Positions 6,994-15,489 of a stretch of 35,007 bases of DNA are shown here, piece after piece. The position numbers and the translations under genes were made by a program. The notes under the pieces were generated by a model. That model did not search any database, had not been told where the DNA came from, and saw only the letters and a program-made list of their open reading frames with translations. Each line of letters opens with the position of its first letter. The first letter of the stretch is position 1. Location: assembly GCA_013150955.1 (NCBI GenBank), contig JAADJD010000024.1, positions 68,518 through 103,524 of the forward strand. Reading direction: 5' to 3'. Source of the DNA: Calditrichota bacterium (GTDB taxonomy: Bacteria; Calditrichota; Calditrichia; RBG-13-44-9; J042).

Positions 6994-9366
6994 TTATCTT
7001 AATTTCGCCTGAAATTTATCCCGCAGTCGCTTCAAAATCGCATCCATCCGCTGATTCACCTCTTCCTCGGTCAGCGTCCGCTCTGGTGATTGAAAAATAA
7101 AACGGAACGCCACACTCTTCTTTCCCGCTTCGATCTGTTTTCCCCGATAAATATCAAACACGAACACATCCTGCAGCAGGGCATCGGTGGCGTTTCGAAT
7201 TTCCCGGATCAATTCAGCCACCTCGATGGTCTCATCCACCACCACCGCCAGATCTCGATCCACCCACGGGAACCGTGGAATGGGCCGGTATTGCTTCTCC
7301 TCGGTCAGCAGCTCAAAGACCCGCTTTAAATCAAATTCCCCCACATAAATGGGTGTTTCCACATCAAAGAAATCCTGAATCGCTTGTTTCACCCTCCCGA
7401 AGAAGCCAATCTGTTGTCCCTTTACCCGTACGGCCAGCGCTTCCTTACCGACCGCAAAATTATCATAATAAATAAATTCAGGCTTGTCAAGGGAAAATTT
7501 GTCCAGCCAGGCCTCAATCAATCCCTTAACATCATAAAAATCAATCAATTGCCGACTGGAGTACCACAGTTCCGGCTCCCGATTCCCGGTTAGCGCAAAG
7601 GCCAGATGGATCTCCTCCCGCGGCTGCCGGTTCAAATCCCCCGGATGATAAAATACCCGATTGATTTCGAATATGCGCAAATCCCTGATCTGACGATTCA
7701 CATTCCACTGAATGACCCCCATCAGGCTCAACACCAGATTGTTGCGCAACCCACTCATGTCCTGACTGATGGGATTTAAGATCGGATACACCGGCTCACC
7801 GGTCAGCTCACTCCAGCGTTGTGCATTGATCATGCTATTGGTCAGAACCTCCTGCACGCCAAATCCCACCATCACATCCCGCACCCGATCCAGAAACGCA
7901 TCGAATCGGTTTACGGCCACACGGTAAGGCATCCGGGTAACCGGCGCGGCCGGTATATTCTCCAGTCCATACAAACGGGCCACTTCTTCCGCCAGATCGG
8001 CCACGCGGGTTAAATCCGGTCGAAACGTGGGAACCATCACCTGCCCATCTTCCACTTTTAGCTCGATGCGTTCCAGAATGCGGGCCATTTCTTCCGCAGA
8101 CAGGCGGGTTCCCAGCAGGGTGTTGATTTGCTGGTGCTTTAAGGGGATTTTCACCGGAAAAATTCGACGGGGATACGCATCCACCGCACCCTGGAGTACT
8201 TCTCCCCCTGCCAGTTGCACCAGCAACTGGGTGGCCCGATCCTGGGCATAGCGCACGCCATTGGGATCGGTTCCCTTCTCGAAACGCTGGGATGCTTCGC
8301 TTTTAATTCCCAGGTACCGCGCGCTGCGCTGGATGCTTTCGGGAGAAAAATAAGCGCTCTCCAGCAGGATGTTCCGGGTTTGGGAACGCACCTCGGAATT
8401 CAGACCACCCATGATTCCCCCAATGGCCACGGGCTTTTGGGCATCGCAAATCAGAACCGTTCCTTCCTGCAACGTGTGTTCCTTTTCGTCCAGCGTCACA
8501 AATTTTTCCCCCTGTCGGGATTCGCGCACCACAATTTTTCCCCCTTCCAGCAAATCCAGATCAAACGCGTGCAATGGTTGTCCGGTTTCCAGCATGACGT
8601 AATTGGTTACATCCACCACGTTGTTGATGGCGCGCATGCCCACCGCTTCCAGCCGACGAACCAGCCACAGCGGCGATGGCCCCACAGTAACGTTCCGAAT
8701 CACTCGCGCGGCGTATCGGGGACAGCTGTCGGGCGATTGAATTTCCACGCCCACAACCTCTTCGGCAGATGGCTGGACTTCCGGAAATTCCGGACGGGGT
8801 TTGCGCAGGGGACGGTTTAAAATGGCCGCCACCTCGCGGGCTATTCCGATATGTCCCAGCGCATCGGGACGGTTGGGAGTAACCCCAATATCCAGAATAA
8901 AGTCGGTCTCAAATTCCAGCGCTTCGGCCAGCGGCTTCCCCAGTGGGGTGTCGTCCGGCAATACCCAGATGCCGTCGGAAGATTCGGCCAGCCCCAGCTC
9001 CTGTTCGGAACAGATCATGCCTTCGGACTCCACACCTCGGATCTTTGCCCGCTTAATCTTCAATCCAATGGGCAACTCTGCCCCCACTCGGGCAACCGGT
9101 ACCCGCTGTCCTTCCTCCACATTGGGGGCTCCACACACAATCTGCAATCGGGCGTCCCCCACATCCACCTGGCACAGGCTTAATTTATCCGCGTTGGGAT
9201 GCCGGGTTACCTGCAGCACCTTCCCCACCACCACATGGGGAAAATCCAGCCGACGCTCGATTACCTCTTCCACTTCAAAACCAATCAACGAGAGCTTTTC
9301 CGCTAAAAGGTAGGGATCGACGTCCAGATCCACGTAATCTTTCAACCAGTTGTAGGAAACTTTCAT
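6994..9366 (-). CDS. pheT: Phenylalanine-tRNA ligase beta subunit
   Basis: The 790-aa length fits the bacterial beta chain of the (alpha-beta)2 enzyme that charges tRNA-Phe. Domain order is visible: an EMAP-type tRNA-binding OB fold (about 39-150, VVVGKVLQVTRHPNADKLS and IVCGAPNVEEGQ), the B3/B4 editing domain (about 210-390, with ETGQPLHAFDLD), the B5 domain (about 400-470), the catalytic-like core, and a C-terminal FDX-ACB anticodon-binding domain starting near FPWVDRDLAVVVDE. It follows pheS by 15 bp and precedes the ZapB-like gene by 9 bp, so pheS, pheT and the division genes are probably cotranscribed. Confidence 0.98.
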   Translation of the reverse strand: MKVSYNWLKDYVDLDVDPYLLAEKLSLIGFEVEEVIERRLDFPHVVVGKVLQVTRHPNADKLSLCQVDVGDARLQIVCGAPNVEEGQRVPVARVGAELPIGLKIKRAKIRGVESEGMICSEQELGLAESSDGIWVLPDDTPLGKPLAEALEFETDFILDIGVTPNRPDALGHIGIAREVAAILNRPLRKPRPEFPEVQPSAEEVVGVEIQSPDSCPRYAARVIRNVTVGPSPLWLVRRLEAVGMRAINNVVDVTNYVMLETGQPLHAFDLDLLEGGKIVVRESRQGEKFVTLDEKEHTLQEGTVLICDAQKPVAIGGIMGGLNSEVRSQTRNILLESAYFSPESIQRSARYLGIKSEASQRFEKGTDPNGVRYAQDRATQLLVQLAGGEVLQGAVDAYPRRIFPVKIPLKHQQINTLLGTRLSAEEMARILERIELKVEDGQVMVPTFRPDLTRVADLAEEVARLYGLENIPAAPVTRMPYRVAVNRFDAFLDRVRDVMVGFGVQEVLTNSMINAQRWSELTGEPVYPILNPISQDMSGLRNNLVLSLMGVIQWNVNRQIRDLRIFEINRVFYHPGDLNRQPREEIHLAFALTGNREPELWYSSRQLIDFYDVKGLIEAWLDKFSLDKPEFIYYDNFAVGKEALAVRVKGQQIGFFGRVKQAIQDFFDVETPIYVGEFDLKRVFELLTEEKQYRPIPRFPWVDRDLAVVVDETIEVAELIREIRNATDALLQDVFVFDIYRGKQIEAGKKSVAFRFIFQSPERTLTEEEVNQRMDAILKRLRDKFQAKLR

Positions 9367-9381
9367 AATCTTTTTACTTGC

Positions 9382-10386
9382 TTAAAATTGTCTTAAAAAC
9401 CGCATGTCGTTTTCAAAAAATAGCCGGATGTCATCGATGGCAAATTTCAGCATGGCAATGCGATCGACCCCCATGCCAAAGGCATACCCGGTGTAAATTT
9501 CCGGATCGTAGCCCACGGCTTTGAACACGTTGGGATCCACCATACCCGCGCCGGAAATTTCCATCCAGCCGGTCTGTTTACAGACCCGGCATCCTTTTCC
9601 CCGACAGAATACGCAATTAAAATCGTATTCCAGACTGGGTTCTGTGAACGGGAAGAAACTGGGGCGGAAGCGAACCTGAATGTCCTCGCCAAACATGCGT
9701 CGGGCAAATTCAGAGATCACCGCCTTCAGGTCGGCAAAGCTGATGCCCTGATCCACACACAATCCTTCCACCTGATGAAAGAATGGTGAATGGCTGGCAT
9801 CCGGTGTATCGCGCCGGTAGACGCGACCCGGAGCGATAATGCGCACGGGAGGAGGCTGGCTCTCCATCACCCGAATCTGCACCGGAGAGGTATGGGTGCG
9901 CAGCAGAATGTCCTCCGTGACGTAAAGCGTGTCCTGCATGTCCCGCGCGGGATGCAGCTTGGGAATGTTCAACGCCTCGAAGTTGTAATAGTCCGTTTCG
10001 ACTTCCGGCCCATCGGCAATGGTAAACCCCAGCGACTGAAAAATGGACTTGATCTCGTCCAGCACCTGGGTCAATGGATGTTTGCGGGCCACGGGGGGTT
10101 TTCTACCGGGAAGGGTTAAATCGATCCATTCGCCAGTGTCCTCTTCCCGAAAACGGGATTTGTATTCCGCAATGGTGCGTTCAAATAGCTGTTTTAATTC
10201 ATTGAGCAACCTGCCGATCTGGGGCCGGTCTGCGGGATCCACCTGACCCAGTTGTTTAAAATACGCCTGTAACTGGCCTTTTCGTCCCAGATATTTTACC
10301 CGTAAGGCATCCAGTTCCTGAAGATTTTTAACCGTCTGAATTTCGGTTAAGAATGCCTCCCGCAATTGCTCAATGTTTTCTTTCAT
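9382..10386 (-). CDS. pheS: Phenylalanine-tRNA ligase alpha subunit
   Basis: The 334-aa catalytic subunit carries the N-terminal coiled-coil tRNA-binding arm (about 1-85) and the class II core: DASHSPFFHQVEGLCVD, then EPSLEYDF, a Cys-rich knuckle (CVFCRGKGCRVC), and GWMEISGAGMVDPNVF. It ends with the motif 3 region GYAFGMGVDRIAMLKF. I place the start at ATG 10384-10386, 4 bp after GAGGCT (10391-10396), rather than at an in-frame TTG four codons upstream. A strong terminator lies between rplT and pheS. No T-box sequence or Phe-rich leader peptide is seen in the 131 bp between them. Confidence 0.97.
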   Translation of the reverse strand: MKENIEQLREAFLTEIQTVKNLQELDALRVKYLGRKGQLQAYFKQLGQVDPADRPQIGRLLNELKQLFERTIAEYKSRFREEDTGEWIDLTLPGRKPPVARKHPLTQVLDEIKSIFQSLGFTIADGPEVETDYYNFEALNIPKLHPARDMQDTLYVTEDILLRTHTSPVQIRVMESQPPPVRIIAPGRVYRRDTPDASHSPFFHQVEGLCVDQGISFADLKAVISEFARRMFGEDIQVRFRPSFFPFTEPSLEYDFNCVFCRGKGCRVCKQTGWMEISGAGMVDPNVFKAVGYDPEIYTGYAFGMGVDRIAMLKFAIDDIRLFFENDMRFLRQF

Positions 10387-10517
10387 CGTCAGCCTCAATC
10401 TGCTTCCCGCTCCCTGGCGGTCGTTGATTGTTCCGTTACGCGAGCCCGGTTGAATTTCATGGGAGTGGCATCGGCCTGATCACTTTGCCCCAACAGGACT
10501 CTCGTTGCCCCTCCATT

Positions 10518-10558
10518 TAAAAAAATAGGAATTGAATAGAACATTCAATTCCTATTTT
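10518..10558 (-). terminator. Strong intrinsic terminator or attenuator between rplT and pheS
   Basis: A perfect 15-bp stem (10522-10536 with 10544-10558) with a 7-nt loop is followed on the minus strand by a run of seven T (plus-strand A 10519-10525, partly inside the stem). It lies 26 bp past the rplT stop. It would end the thrS-rplT transcript or act as a partial terminator before pheST. No separate promoter for pheS is obvious between it and 10387. Confidence 0.88.
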
Positions 10559-10583
10559 GCACTCCGATAACCAGCCTCCCTGC

Positions 10584-10931
10584 TTACTTGGCCACCTGTT
10601 CCACCAATGCCTTAAAGGCGTCGGGCTCGTGCATGGCCAGATGCGCCAGCGCCTTGCGATTCAGATCGATGTTCTTCTCCTTCAACCCATGGATGAACTG
10701 CGAATAGGTCAGGCCATGTTCGCGGCAGGCCGCATTAATGCGTACGATCCACAGGCGCCGGAAATTGCGCTTCTTTTGCCGACGATCCCGATAGGCATAC
10801 TGCAGGCTCTTTTCCACCTGATCCTTGGCCGTTCGATACAGACGATGTTTTCCCAGCCGATATCCCCTGGCCAGTTTCAGAATCTTTTTATGCCGTTTCC
10901 GTGCGGCAACGTTGTTTTTTGCTCTGGGCAT
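10584..10931 (-). CDS. rplT: Large ribosomal subunit protein bL20
   Basis: The 115-aa basic protein matches bL20 throughout: [24 protein letters not shown]-type segment [40 protein letters not shown], and [20 protein letters not shown]. bL20 is an early assembly protein of the 50S subunit and in several bacteria represses its own operon. It follows rpmI in the conserved infC-rpmI-rplT order, with a strong terminator 26 bp downstream. Confidence 0.99.
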   Translation of the reverse strand: MPRAKNNVAARKRHKKILKLARGYRLGKHRLYRTAKDQVEKSLQYAYRDRRQKKRNFRRLWIVRINAACREHGLTYSQFIHGLKEKNIDLNRKALAHLAMHEPDAFKALVEQVAK

Positions 10932-10953
10932 GTTCTCCTCCAGTCCTTAAGTT

Positions 10954-11148
10954 TCACTCCAGAATCATTTTGTGAACCCTGGGAGCATCCACAGCATCCA
11001 CATAACGATATTTTCGCAATTTGCGTTTCCGCTTGGCTGATTTCTTGGTCAAAATATGACTTTTATAATTTCGCCGATGTTTGATTTTTCCGGTCGCGGT
11101 CACCCGAAACCGTTTCTTGGCTCCACGACGTGACTTCATCTTTGGCAT
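10954..11148 (-). CDS. rpmI: Large ribosomal subunit protein bL35
   Basis: The 64-aa product is typical bL35: [46 protein letters not shown] and the [14 protein letters not shown] end. It lies between infC and rplT with a good Shine-Dalgarno (AGGAGAGG on the minus strand). Confidence 0.99.
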   Translation of the reverse strand: MPKMKSRRGAKKRFRVTATGKIKHRRNYKSHILTKKSAKRKRKLRKYRYVDAVDAPRVHKMILE

Positions 11149-11181
11149 TGCCCAATCCTCTCCTTTGTCGTTTTACACCGA

Positions 11182-11697
11182 TTAATTTTTACTTCCCATT
11201 ACCAGAATCATGCGCCGTCCTTCCATTTTGATATTGCCCTCTGGCTGGGCAATATCGCTTAAATGATCCACCACCTTCTCCAGAATCTGGCGCCCCATAT
11301 CCTGATATATTAACTCTCTTCCGCGAAAAATCACAGTAAATTTTACTTTATTTTTCTGTTCCAGAAATTTCCGGGCCTGTCGCAGCTTGGTTTCCAGATC
11401 ATGATCTTCCGTCTTGGGTCGCATCCGAATTTCCTTTACCGTGATCACGTGCTGCCGCTTCCGGCCTTCCTTCTCTTTCTTGCTCTTCTCGTACTTATAC
11501 TTACCAAAATCCATGATGCGGCAGACCGGCGGATTGGCATTGGGCGCCACTTCCACCAGATCCAGTCCAAACTCTTCCGCCTTCTTCAGCGCCTCCGACG
11601 TGGGAACGATTCCCAGCTGCTTTCCCTCCGGATCAATCAGGCGTACCTTGGGTACGCGAATCTGATGATTTACGCGGATGATGTCCTTTTTACTAAT
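11182..11697 (-). CDS. infC: Translation initiation factor IF-3, with an AUU start codon
   Basis: IF-3 binds the 30S subunit and checks the start codon. The frame encodes 171 aa: N-domain (NHQIRVPKVRLIDPEGKQLG, then LDLVEVAPNANPPVCRIMDF), a basic linker with KYKYEKSKKEKEGRKRQ, and the C-domain ending GRRMILVMGSKN. An in-frame stop (TAG) lies five codons upstream of the ATT at 11695-11697. No ATG, GTG or TTG occurs between that stop and the conserved N-terminus. The minus strand shows AAGGAG six bases before the ATT. The start is therefore the AUU codon known from E. coli infC, where it allows IF-3 to repress its own synthesis. The gene lies 20 bp after thrS. Confidence 0.95.
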   Translation of the reverse strand: MSKKDIIRVNHQIRVPKVRLIDPEGKQLGIVPTSEALKKAEEFGLDLVEVAPNANPPVCRIMDFGKYKYEKSKKEKEGRKRQHVITVKEIRMRPKTEDHDLETKLRQARKFLEQKNKVKFTVIFRGRELIYQDMGRQILEKVVDHLSDIAQPEGNIKMEGRRMILVMGSKN

Positions 11698-11717
11698 GAG
11701 CGTCTCCTTCTATTGGT

Positions 11718-13646
11718 TTACTTTTTCAATTTGATTTCGTGAACAATGCGCGCTTCGAATTCGTCCACACGCATGCTGCCAATATCGCCCTCGCCCTTGT
11801 GCCGAACGGATACGGTGTTGGATTCAACTTCTTTATCCCCCACGATCAGCATGTAAGGAATCTTCTGTACCTCCGCCTCGCGGATTTTGAATCCCACCTT
11901 TTCATTACGCCGATCCAGCTCGACCCTCACACCGGCTCGCCGCAGTTGATCGTACACCTTCTGGGCGTAATTGTGATGCCGATCGGTAATGGGTAGAATG
12001 ATCGTTTGAACCGGTGCCAGCCACACAGGAAATGCGCCGGCGTAATGTTCGATAAGAATGCCAAAGAACCGTTCCAGCGAACCAAATAATGCCCGGTGCA
12101 CCATTATGGGCCGATGCCGCTTTCCATCTTCGCCAATATACTCCATTTCGAAGCGTTCGGGCAAATTAAAATCCACCTGCACAGTGGAACATTGCCAGGA
12201 TCGCCCCAGTACGTCCTTTATTTTAATATCGATCTTTGGCCCGTAGAACACCCCTTCACCGGGATCGACCTCATAATTCAGCCCTTTGACCTCCAGAGCC
12301 TTTTCCAGCGCTGCCGTGGCGGCCTCCCAGTTTTCCAGACTCCCTACAAATTTTTCCGGACGGGTGGAAAGATAGACTTCGTACTCGTGAAATCCAAACG
12401 TCTGCAGAATATAAATGACCAGATCCAGTACCTTTACAATTTCGTCCGTTAACTGCTCTGGCGTGCAAAAGATGTGAGCATCGTCCTGGGTGAACCCCCG
12501 AACGCGCATCAAACCGTGCAGCACACCTGACCGCTCGTATCGGTACACCGTTCCGAATTCCGCCAGCCGCAAGGGCAAGTCCCGATAGCTCCGGAGCTGA
12601 TTTTTGTAAATGGTTATGTGAAAGGGGCAATTCATGGGTTTCAGCTGGTAGTGAATATCCTCCAGCTCCATGGGCGGGAACATGTTCTCCCGATAAAATC
12701 CCGTGTGGCCGCTTCGTTCCCACAGATCCAGCTTGGCCACATGCGGGGTGTAAACCAGTTCATAACCATGATTGTAGTGTTCATCGATCCAGAACTGTTC
12801 CATCACCCGACGCACACGGGCCCCTTTGGGGTGCCAGAGAATCAATCCATTGCCAATGCTTTCCTGGATGGAAAACAGGTCCAGTTGTTTCCCCAGTTTT
12901 CGATGATCCCGTTTTTTCGCCTCCTCAATGCGGTGCAGATGCTCTTCCAGCATCTTCTTTTTGGGATAGCTGGTACCGTAAATCCGCTGCAACATCTTGT
13001 TGTTTTCGTCCCCGCGCCAGTAGGCCCCCGCCACACTCAGCAGCTTAAAATGCTTGCCCAACCGACCGGTAGATGGTACATGCGGGCCGCGACATAAATC
13101 GGTAAATTCTCCCTGAGAATAAGCCGAAATGACCTCTTCATCCGGGAAATCGTTAATTAATTCGATTTTCAAATCTTCGCGAATGTTTTTGAAGAATTCG
13201 ATGGCCTTTTGCCGGGGCAACTCTTTCCGAACGATGGGATAATCCGCCTCCACAATCCGGGCCATCTCCGCCTCAATTTTTTCGAAATCTTCCGGGGTAA
13301 TGGGGCGATCCAGCTCGATGTCGTAATAAAAGCCATCCTCAATGGGCGGCCCGATGCCCAGTTTGGCTTCCGGGTAAATGCGTTTGATCGCCTGAGCCAT
13401 CAGGTGGGCGGAGCTGTGCCAGAAAACCTCACGCCCCTCCTTGTCAGCAAACGTCAGAAAACGAATGTCCCCATCCTCGGTAATGGGACGGGTGAGTTCA
13501 ATGATTTTATCGTTAAGCTTCACGGCAATGGCCTCTTTGGCCAGCCGCGGGCTGATTTCCCTGACGATTTCTTCCCCGGTGATGCCAGCGGGATATTCCT
13601 TTTCCTGGCCATCCGGGAATCTCAGTTTGACTTTCTGCGAACTCAT
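11718..13646 (-). CDS. thrS: Threonine-tRNA ligase
   Basis: The 642-aa length and order fit bacterial ThrRS: a TGS domain (1-62), the editing/SAD domain with HSSAHLMAQA (H77, H81) and YCRGPHVP-like DLCRGPHVPSTG, a class II core with MNCPFHITIYK carrying a zinc ligand Cys, RYERSGVLHGLMRVRGFTQ, and a C-terminal anticodon-binding domain from about residue 540 (PVQTIILPITDRHHNYA). The ATG at 13644-13646 has no strong Shine-Dalgarno. The gene lies 14 bp beyond the T-run of the tRNA-Val terminator and may depend on read-through from that transcript. It is followed by infC, a widespread arrangement. Confidence 0.98.
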   Translation of the reverse strand: MSSQKVKLRFPDGQEKEYPAGITGEEIVREISPRLAKEAIAVKLNDKIIELTRPITEDGDIRFLTFADKEGREVFWHSSAHLMAQAIKRIYPEAKLGIGPPIEDGFYYDIELDRPITPEDFEKIEAEMARIVEADYPIVRKELPRQKAIEFFKNIREDLKIELINDFPDEEVISAYSQGEFTDLCRGPHVPSTGRLGKHFKLLSVAGAYWRGDENNKMLQRIYGTSYPKKKMLEEHLHRIEEAKKRDHRKLGKQLDLFSIQESIGNGLILWHPKGARVRRVMEQFWIDEHYNHGYELVYTPHVAKLDLWERSGHTGFYRENMFPPMELEDIHYQLKPMNCPFHITIYKNQLRSYRDLPLRLAEFGTVYRYERSGVLHGLMRVRGFTQDDAHIFCTPEQLTDEIVKVLDLVIYILQTFGFHEYEVYLSTRPEKFVGSLENWEAATAALEKALEVKGLNYEVDPGEGVFYGPKIDIKIKDVLGRSWQCSTVQVDFNLPERFEMEYIGEDGKRHRPIMVHRALFGSLERFFGILIEHYAGAFPVWLAPVQTIILPITDRHHNYAQKVYDQLRRAGVRVELDRRNEKVGFKIREAEVQKIPYMLIVGDKEVESNTVSVRHKGEGDIGSMRVDEFEARIVHEIKLKK

Positions 13647-13660
13647 CGGTGTATACCCAT

Positions 13661-13699
13661 AAAAAAATTAAACAAAGCCACGAATGGAACATTCGTGGC
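13661..13699 (-). terminator. Intrinsic terminator or attenuator between tRNA-Val and thrS
   Basis: A perfect 9-bp stem GCCACGAAT/ATTCGTGGC (13677-13685 with 13691-13699), with a 5-nt loop, is followed on the minus strand by TTTGTTTAATTTTTTT. It lies 9 bp from the tRNA 3' end and could both define tRNA termination and reduce read-through into thrS. Confidence 0.8.
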
Positions 13700-13708
13700 C
13701 GCGATTTG

Positions 13709-13782
13709 TGGGGCGGGCCAGAGTCGAACTGACGACCTCCACGATGTCAACGTGGCGCTCTAACCAACTGAGCTACCGCCCC
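13709..13782 (-). tRNA. tRNA-Val (GAC)
   Basis: A 74-nt cloverleaf with acceptor stem GGGGCGG/CCGCCCC, D-arm GCTC...GAGC, anticodon arm CCACG-TTGACAT-CGTGG (anticodon GAC, reads GUC/GUU valine codons) and T-arm GTCAG-TTCGACT-CTGGC (one G-U pair). The discriminator is A. The 3' CCA is not encoded, so it must be added by the CCA-adding enzyme. Confidence 0.97.
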
Positions 13783-13804
13783 AATTGCCTATAAATGGCG
13801 GAAA

Positions 13805-13833
13805 AATATAACTTTTGCACCTCCCAAATGCAA
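13805..13833 (-). promoter_or_regulatory. Sigma-70-type promoter of the tRNA-Val-thrS transcript
   Basis: On the minus strand, TTGCAT (13828-13833, 4/6) and TATATT (13805-13810, 5/6) are separated by 17 bp. Initiation would fall about 15 bp before the tRNA 5' end. The spacing, position and good -10 box make this one of the clearest promoters in the window. Confidence 0.6.
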
Positions 13834-13985
13834 GGACAAATTTATCCCGGATTCCGCGACAATTTCCAGGTATGTGACCGCAAATTGTTTTCCAATTTTC
13901 ACATATTCACATGTTGCGTTCATTTAGAATGGTGAAGGTATTTCGTGGTTTGTTTTGCCCAATCCATACAACGGAACGTATCAGA

Positions 13986-14336
13986 TCCAAATGTTGCATT
14001 AAACCCAAATAATGCATTAAACCGCCAATCACACGAATGAAACCAATAAACCCAGATTATGCAATAGCTTACGAATTACACGAATGAACACCAACAAAAA
14101 ATAATCAAATGCACTGGATTCTATCTGGATGAAAATGTTTTCCCGGATATTTTCGCTATTTTGTTGATATGATTCGAACTCATTCGCGTGATTCGTGGTT
14201 TAACGCATTATTTGGGATAAAATATCCACAAAATCGAGAATAAACCTCGAAACGAATTTTCATCCAGATATAATCAAATGGATTTTTTATTCGTGTTAAT
14301 TGGTGTCATTCGTGGTCTAAGGCATAATCCGGGTTA
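13986..14336. repeat. Cluster of dispersed ~165-bp repeats
   Basis: One complete unit spans 14051-14217 (cccagattatgcaatagc ... taacgcattatttggga). It is preceded by partial left arms (13986-14050) and followed by an inverted partial unit (14218-14336) that ends in 'ggcataatccggg'. The cluster fills the divergent gap between the tRNA-Val promoter and the EamA gene. The 150 bp between the promoter and the cluster (13834-13985) show nothing recognisable. Confidence 0.85.
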
Positions 14337-14446
14337 AAATCGGATCGGTATCGATGGCTTTTCCAGAGAATTTTTCTTTCGCCTGAATTCCGCGAAGAAG
14401 GTTGCTATATTCCCAGCGCCCAGAGATAAAAACTGTTCCGGGAAAT

Positions 14447-15277
14447 ATGGAATTTTCGCGTGGTATCCTCGACATGCTCCTGGCCGCCTTTTTCTTTAGC
14501 TTAATGGCGGTTTTTGTGAAAGCAACTGGCTCGCGCATCCCGTCCCAGGAAATAGTGCTCTTTCGCAGCATCATCGTATTTGCCATTACCGCATACTGGA
14601 TCCGGCGAAAAGGCCTGCCCCTGCTGGGGAATAATCATAAACTGCTGTTCTTGCGCGGATTTTTCGGATTTGTCGGACTTTCGGCGTTCTATTTCACGCT
14701 GACGCACATCCCCATTGCCGATTCGGTCATGCTCCAGTACACCAGTCCCCTGTTTACAGCCCTCCTGGCCATTTTCATCCTGAAAGAACCGACTCCGCTT
14801 CGACTATGGGGTTACTTCCTGCTGGCGTTCGTGGGGATTCTGTTGATCATTCGTCCAGGACTGAATCTTCAATTTCTCCCGGCAACGGTTGGCTTAATTG
14901 GTGCCATGGGAGCCGGCGTGGCCTATAATCTGGTTCGAAAATTAAGAGAAACCGATCACCCGTTGCACATCATCTTATCCCTTCCGGCAGTGTCTATCTT
15001 ATTCTCCTTACCGCTGGTCGCCTCAAATTTTGTCATGCCCCGGGGATGGGAATGGTTGATGTTACTCGGGGTTGGCGTTTCCACTCAGATTGCTCAGGTG
15101 TTTTTAACTCGCGGACTTCACACAGTAACCGCCGCCCGTGCCACCAACGTGACTTACATCAACGTGGTTTTCTCGGCCATGTGGGGATTGCTTTTGTGGC
15201 ATGAAATTCCCGATTGGCGCAGCGTTATGGGAGCAATGCTCATCCTTTTCGCAATTTTCAAAATTGGGCAGAAATAG
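14447..15277 (+). CDS. EamA/DMT-superfamily transporter
   Basis: The 276-aa integral membrane protein has about ten hydrophobic helices in two tandem EamA repeats (about 6-130 and 145-275), the drug/metabolite transporter layout. Features typical of the family are the first helix (LDMLLAAFFFSLMAVFVKA), FYFTLTHIPIADSVMLQYTSPLF in the first half and RGLHTVTAARATNVTYINVVF in the second. The substrate cannot be read from sequence. I start at ATG 14447 rather than an in-frame TTG at 14402. A -10-like TATATT at 14406-14411 (with a weak CTGAAT -35 at 14383-14388, 17 bp apart) would put transcription initiation after the TTG. The gene stands alone between two repeat blocks. Confidence 0.9.
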   Translation: MEFSRGILDMLLAAFFFSLMAVFVKATGSRIPSQEIVLFRSIIVFAITAYWIRRKGLPLLGNNHKLLFLRGFFGFVGLSAFYFTLTHIPIADSVMLQYTSPLFTALLAIFILKEPTPLRLWGYFLLAFVGILLIIRPGLNLQFLPATVGLIGAMGAGVAYNLVRKLRETDHPLHIILSLPAVSILFSLPLVASNFVMPRGWEWLMLLGVGVSTQIAQVFLTRGLHTVTAARATNVTYINVVFSAMWGLLLWHEIPDWRSVMGAMLILFAIFKIGQK

Positions 15278-15296
15278 GGGGTGTGCGAAGATTATG

Positions 15297-15489
15297 CACG
15301 AAACCACAAATCATGCGAATGAAACCAGATTAAGCAATAGCCTACGAATGACACGAATGAACACAAATAAAACCAATAAAATTCATTGGATGATATCTGA
15401 ATGAAAATGTGTTTTGTGGTTTATTCGCGATTTTGTAGATATTTTTTGGTTTCATTCGTGTGATTCGCGGTTGAATGCATTATTTGCGA
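15297..15489. repeat. Dispersed ~165-bp repeat abutting the histidine kinase stop codon
   Basis: A complete unit at 15325-15489, preceded by a short arm fragment (15297-15324). The unit ends at the base before the stop codon of the convergent hybrid kinase (15490-15492), so only repeat sequence separates the two convergent genes. Confidence 0.85.

Noticed and set aside
10455-10514. Possible leader peptide ORF on the minus strand upstream of pheS (about 19 codons)
   Set aside because: It has no Phe codons and no Shine-Dalgarno, and overlaps the terminator T-run, so it does not look like a Phe attenuation peptide.
10387-10515. T-box riboswitch upstream of pheS
   Set aside because: The conserved T-box core (GGUGGNACCGCG) and a specifier-loop layout are not visible.
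14402-14446. TTG start giving a longer EamA transporter
   Set aside because: A -10-like TATATT at 14406-14411 puts transcription initiation after this codon, and the family usually begins just before the first helix.
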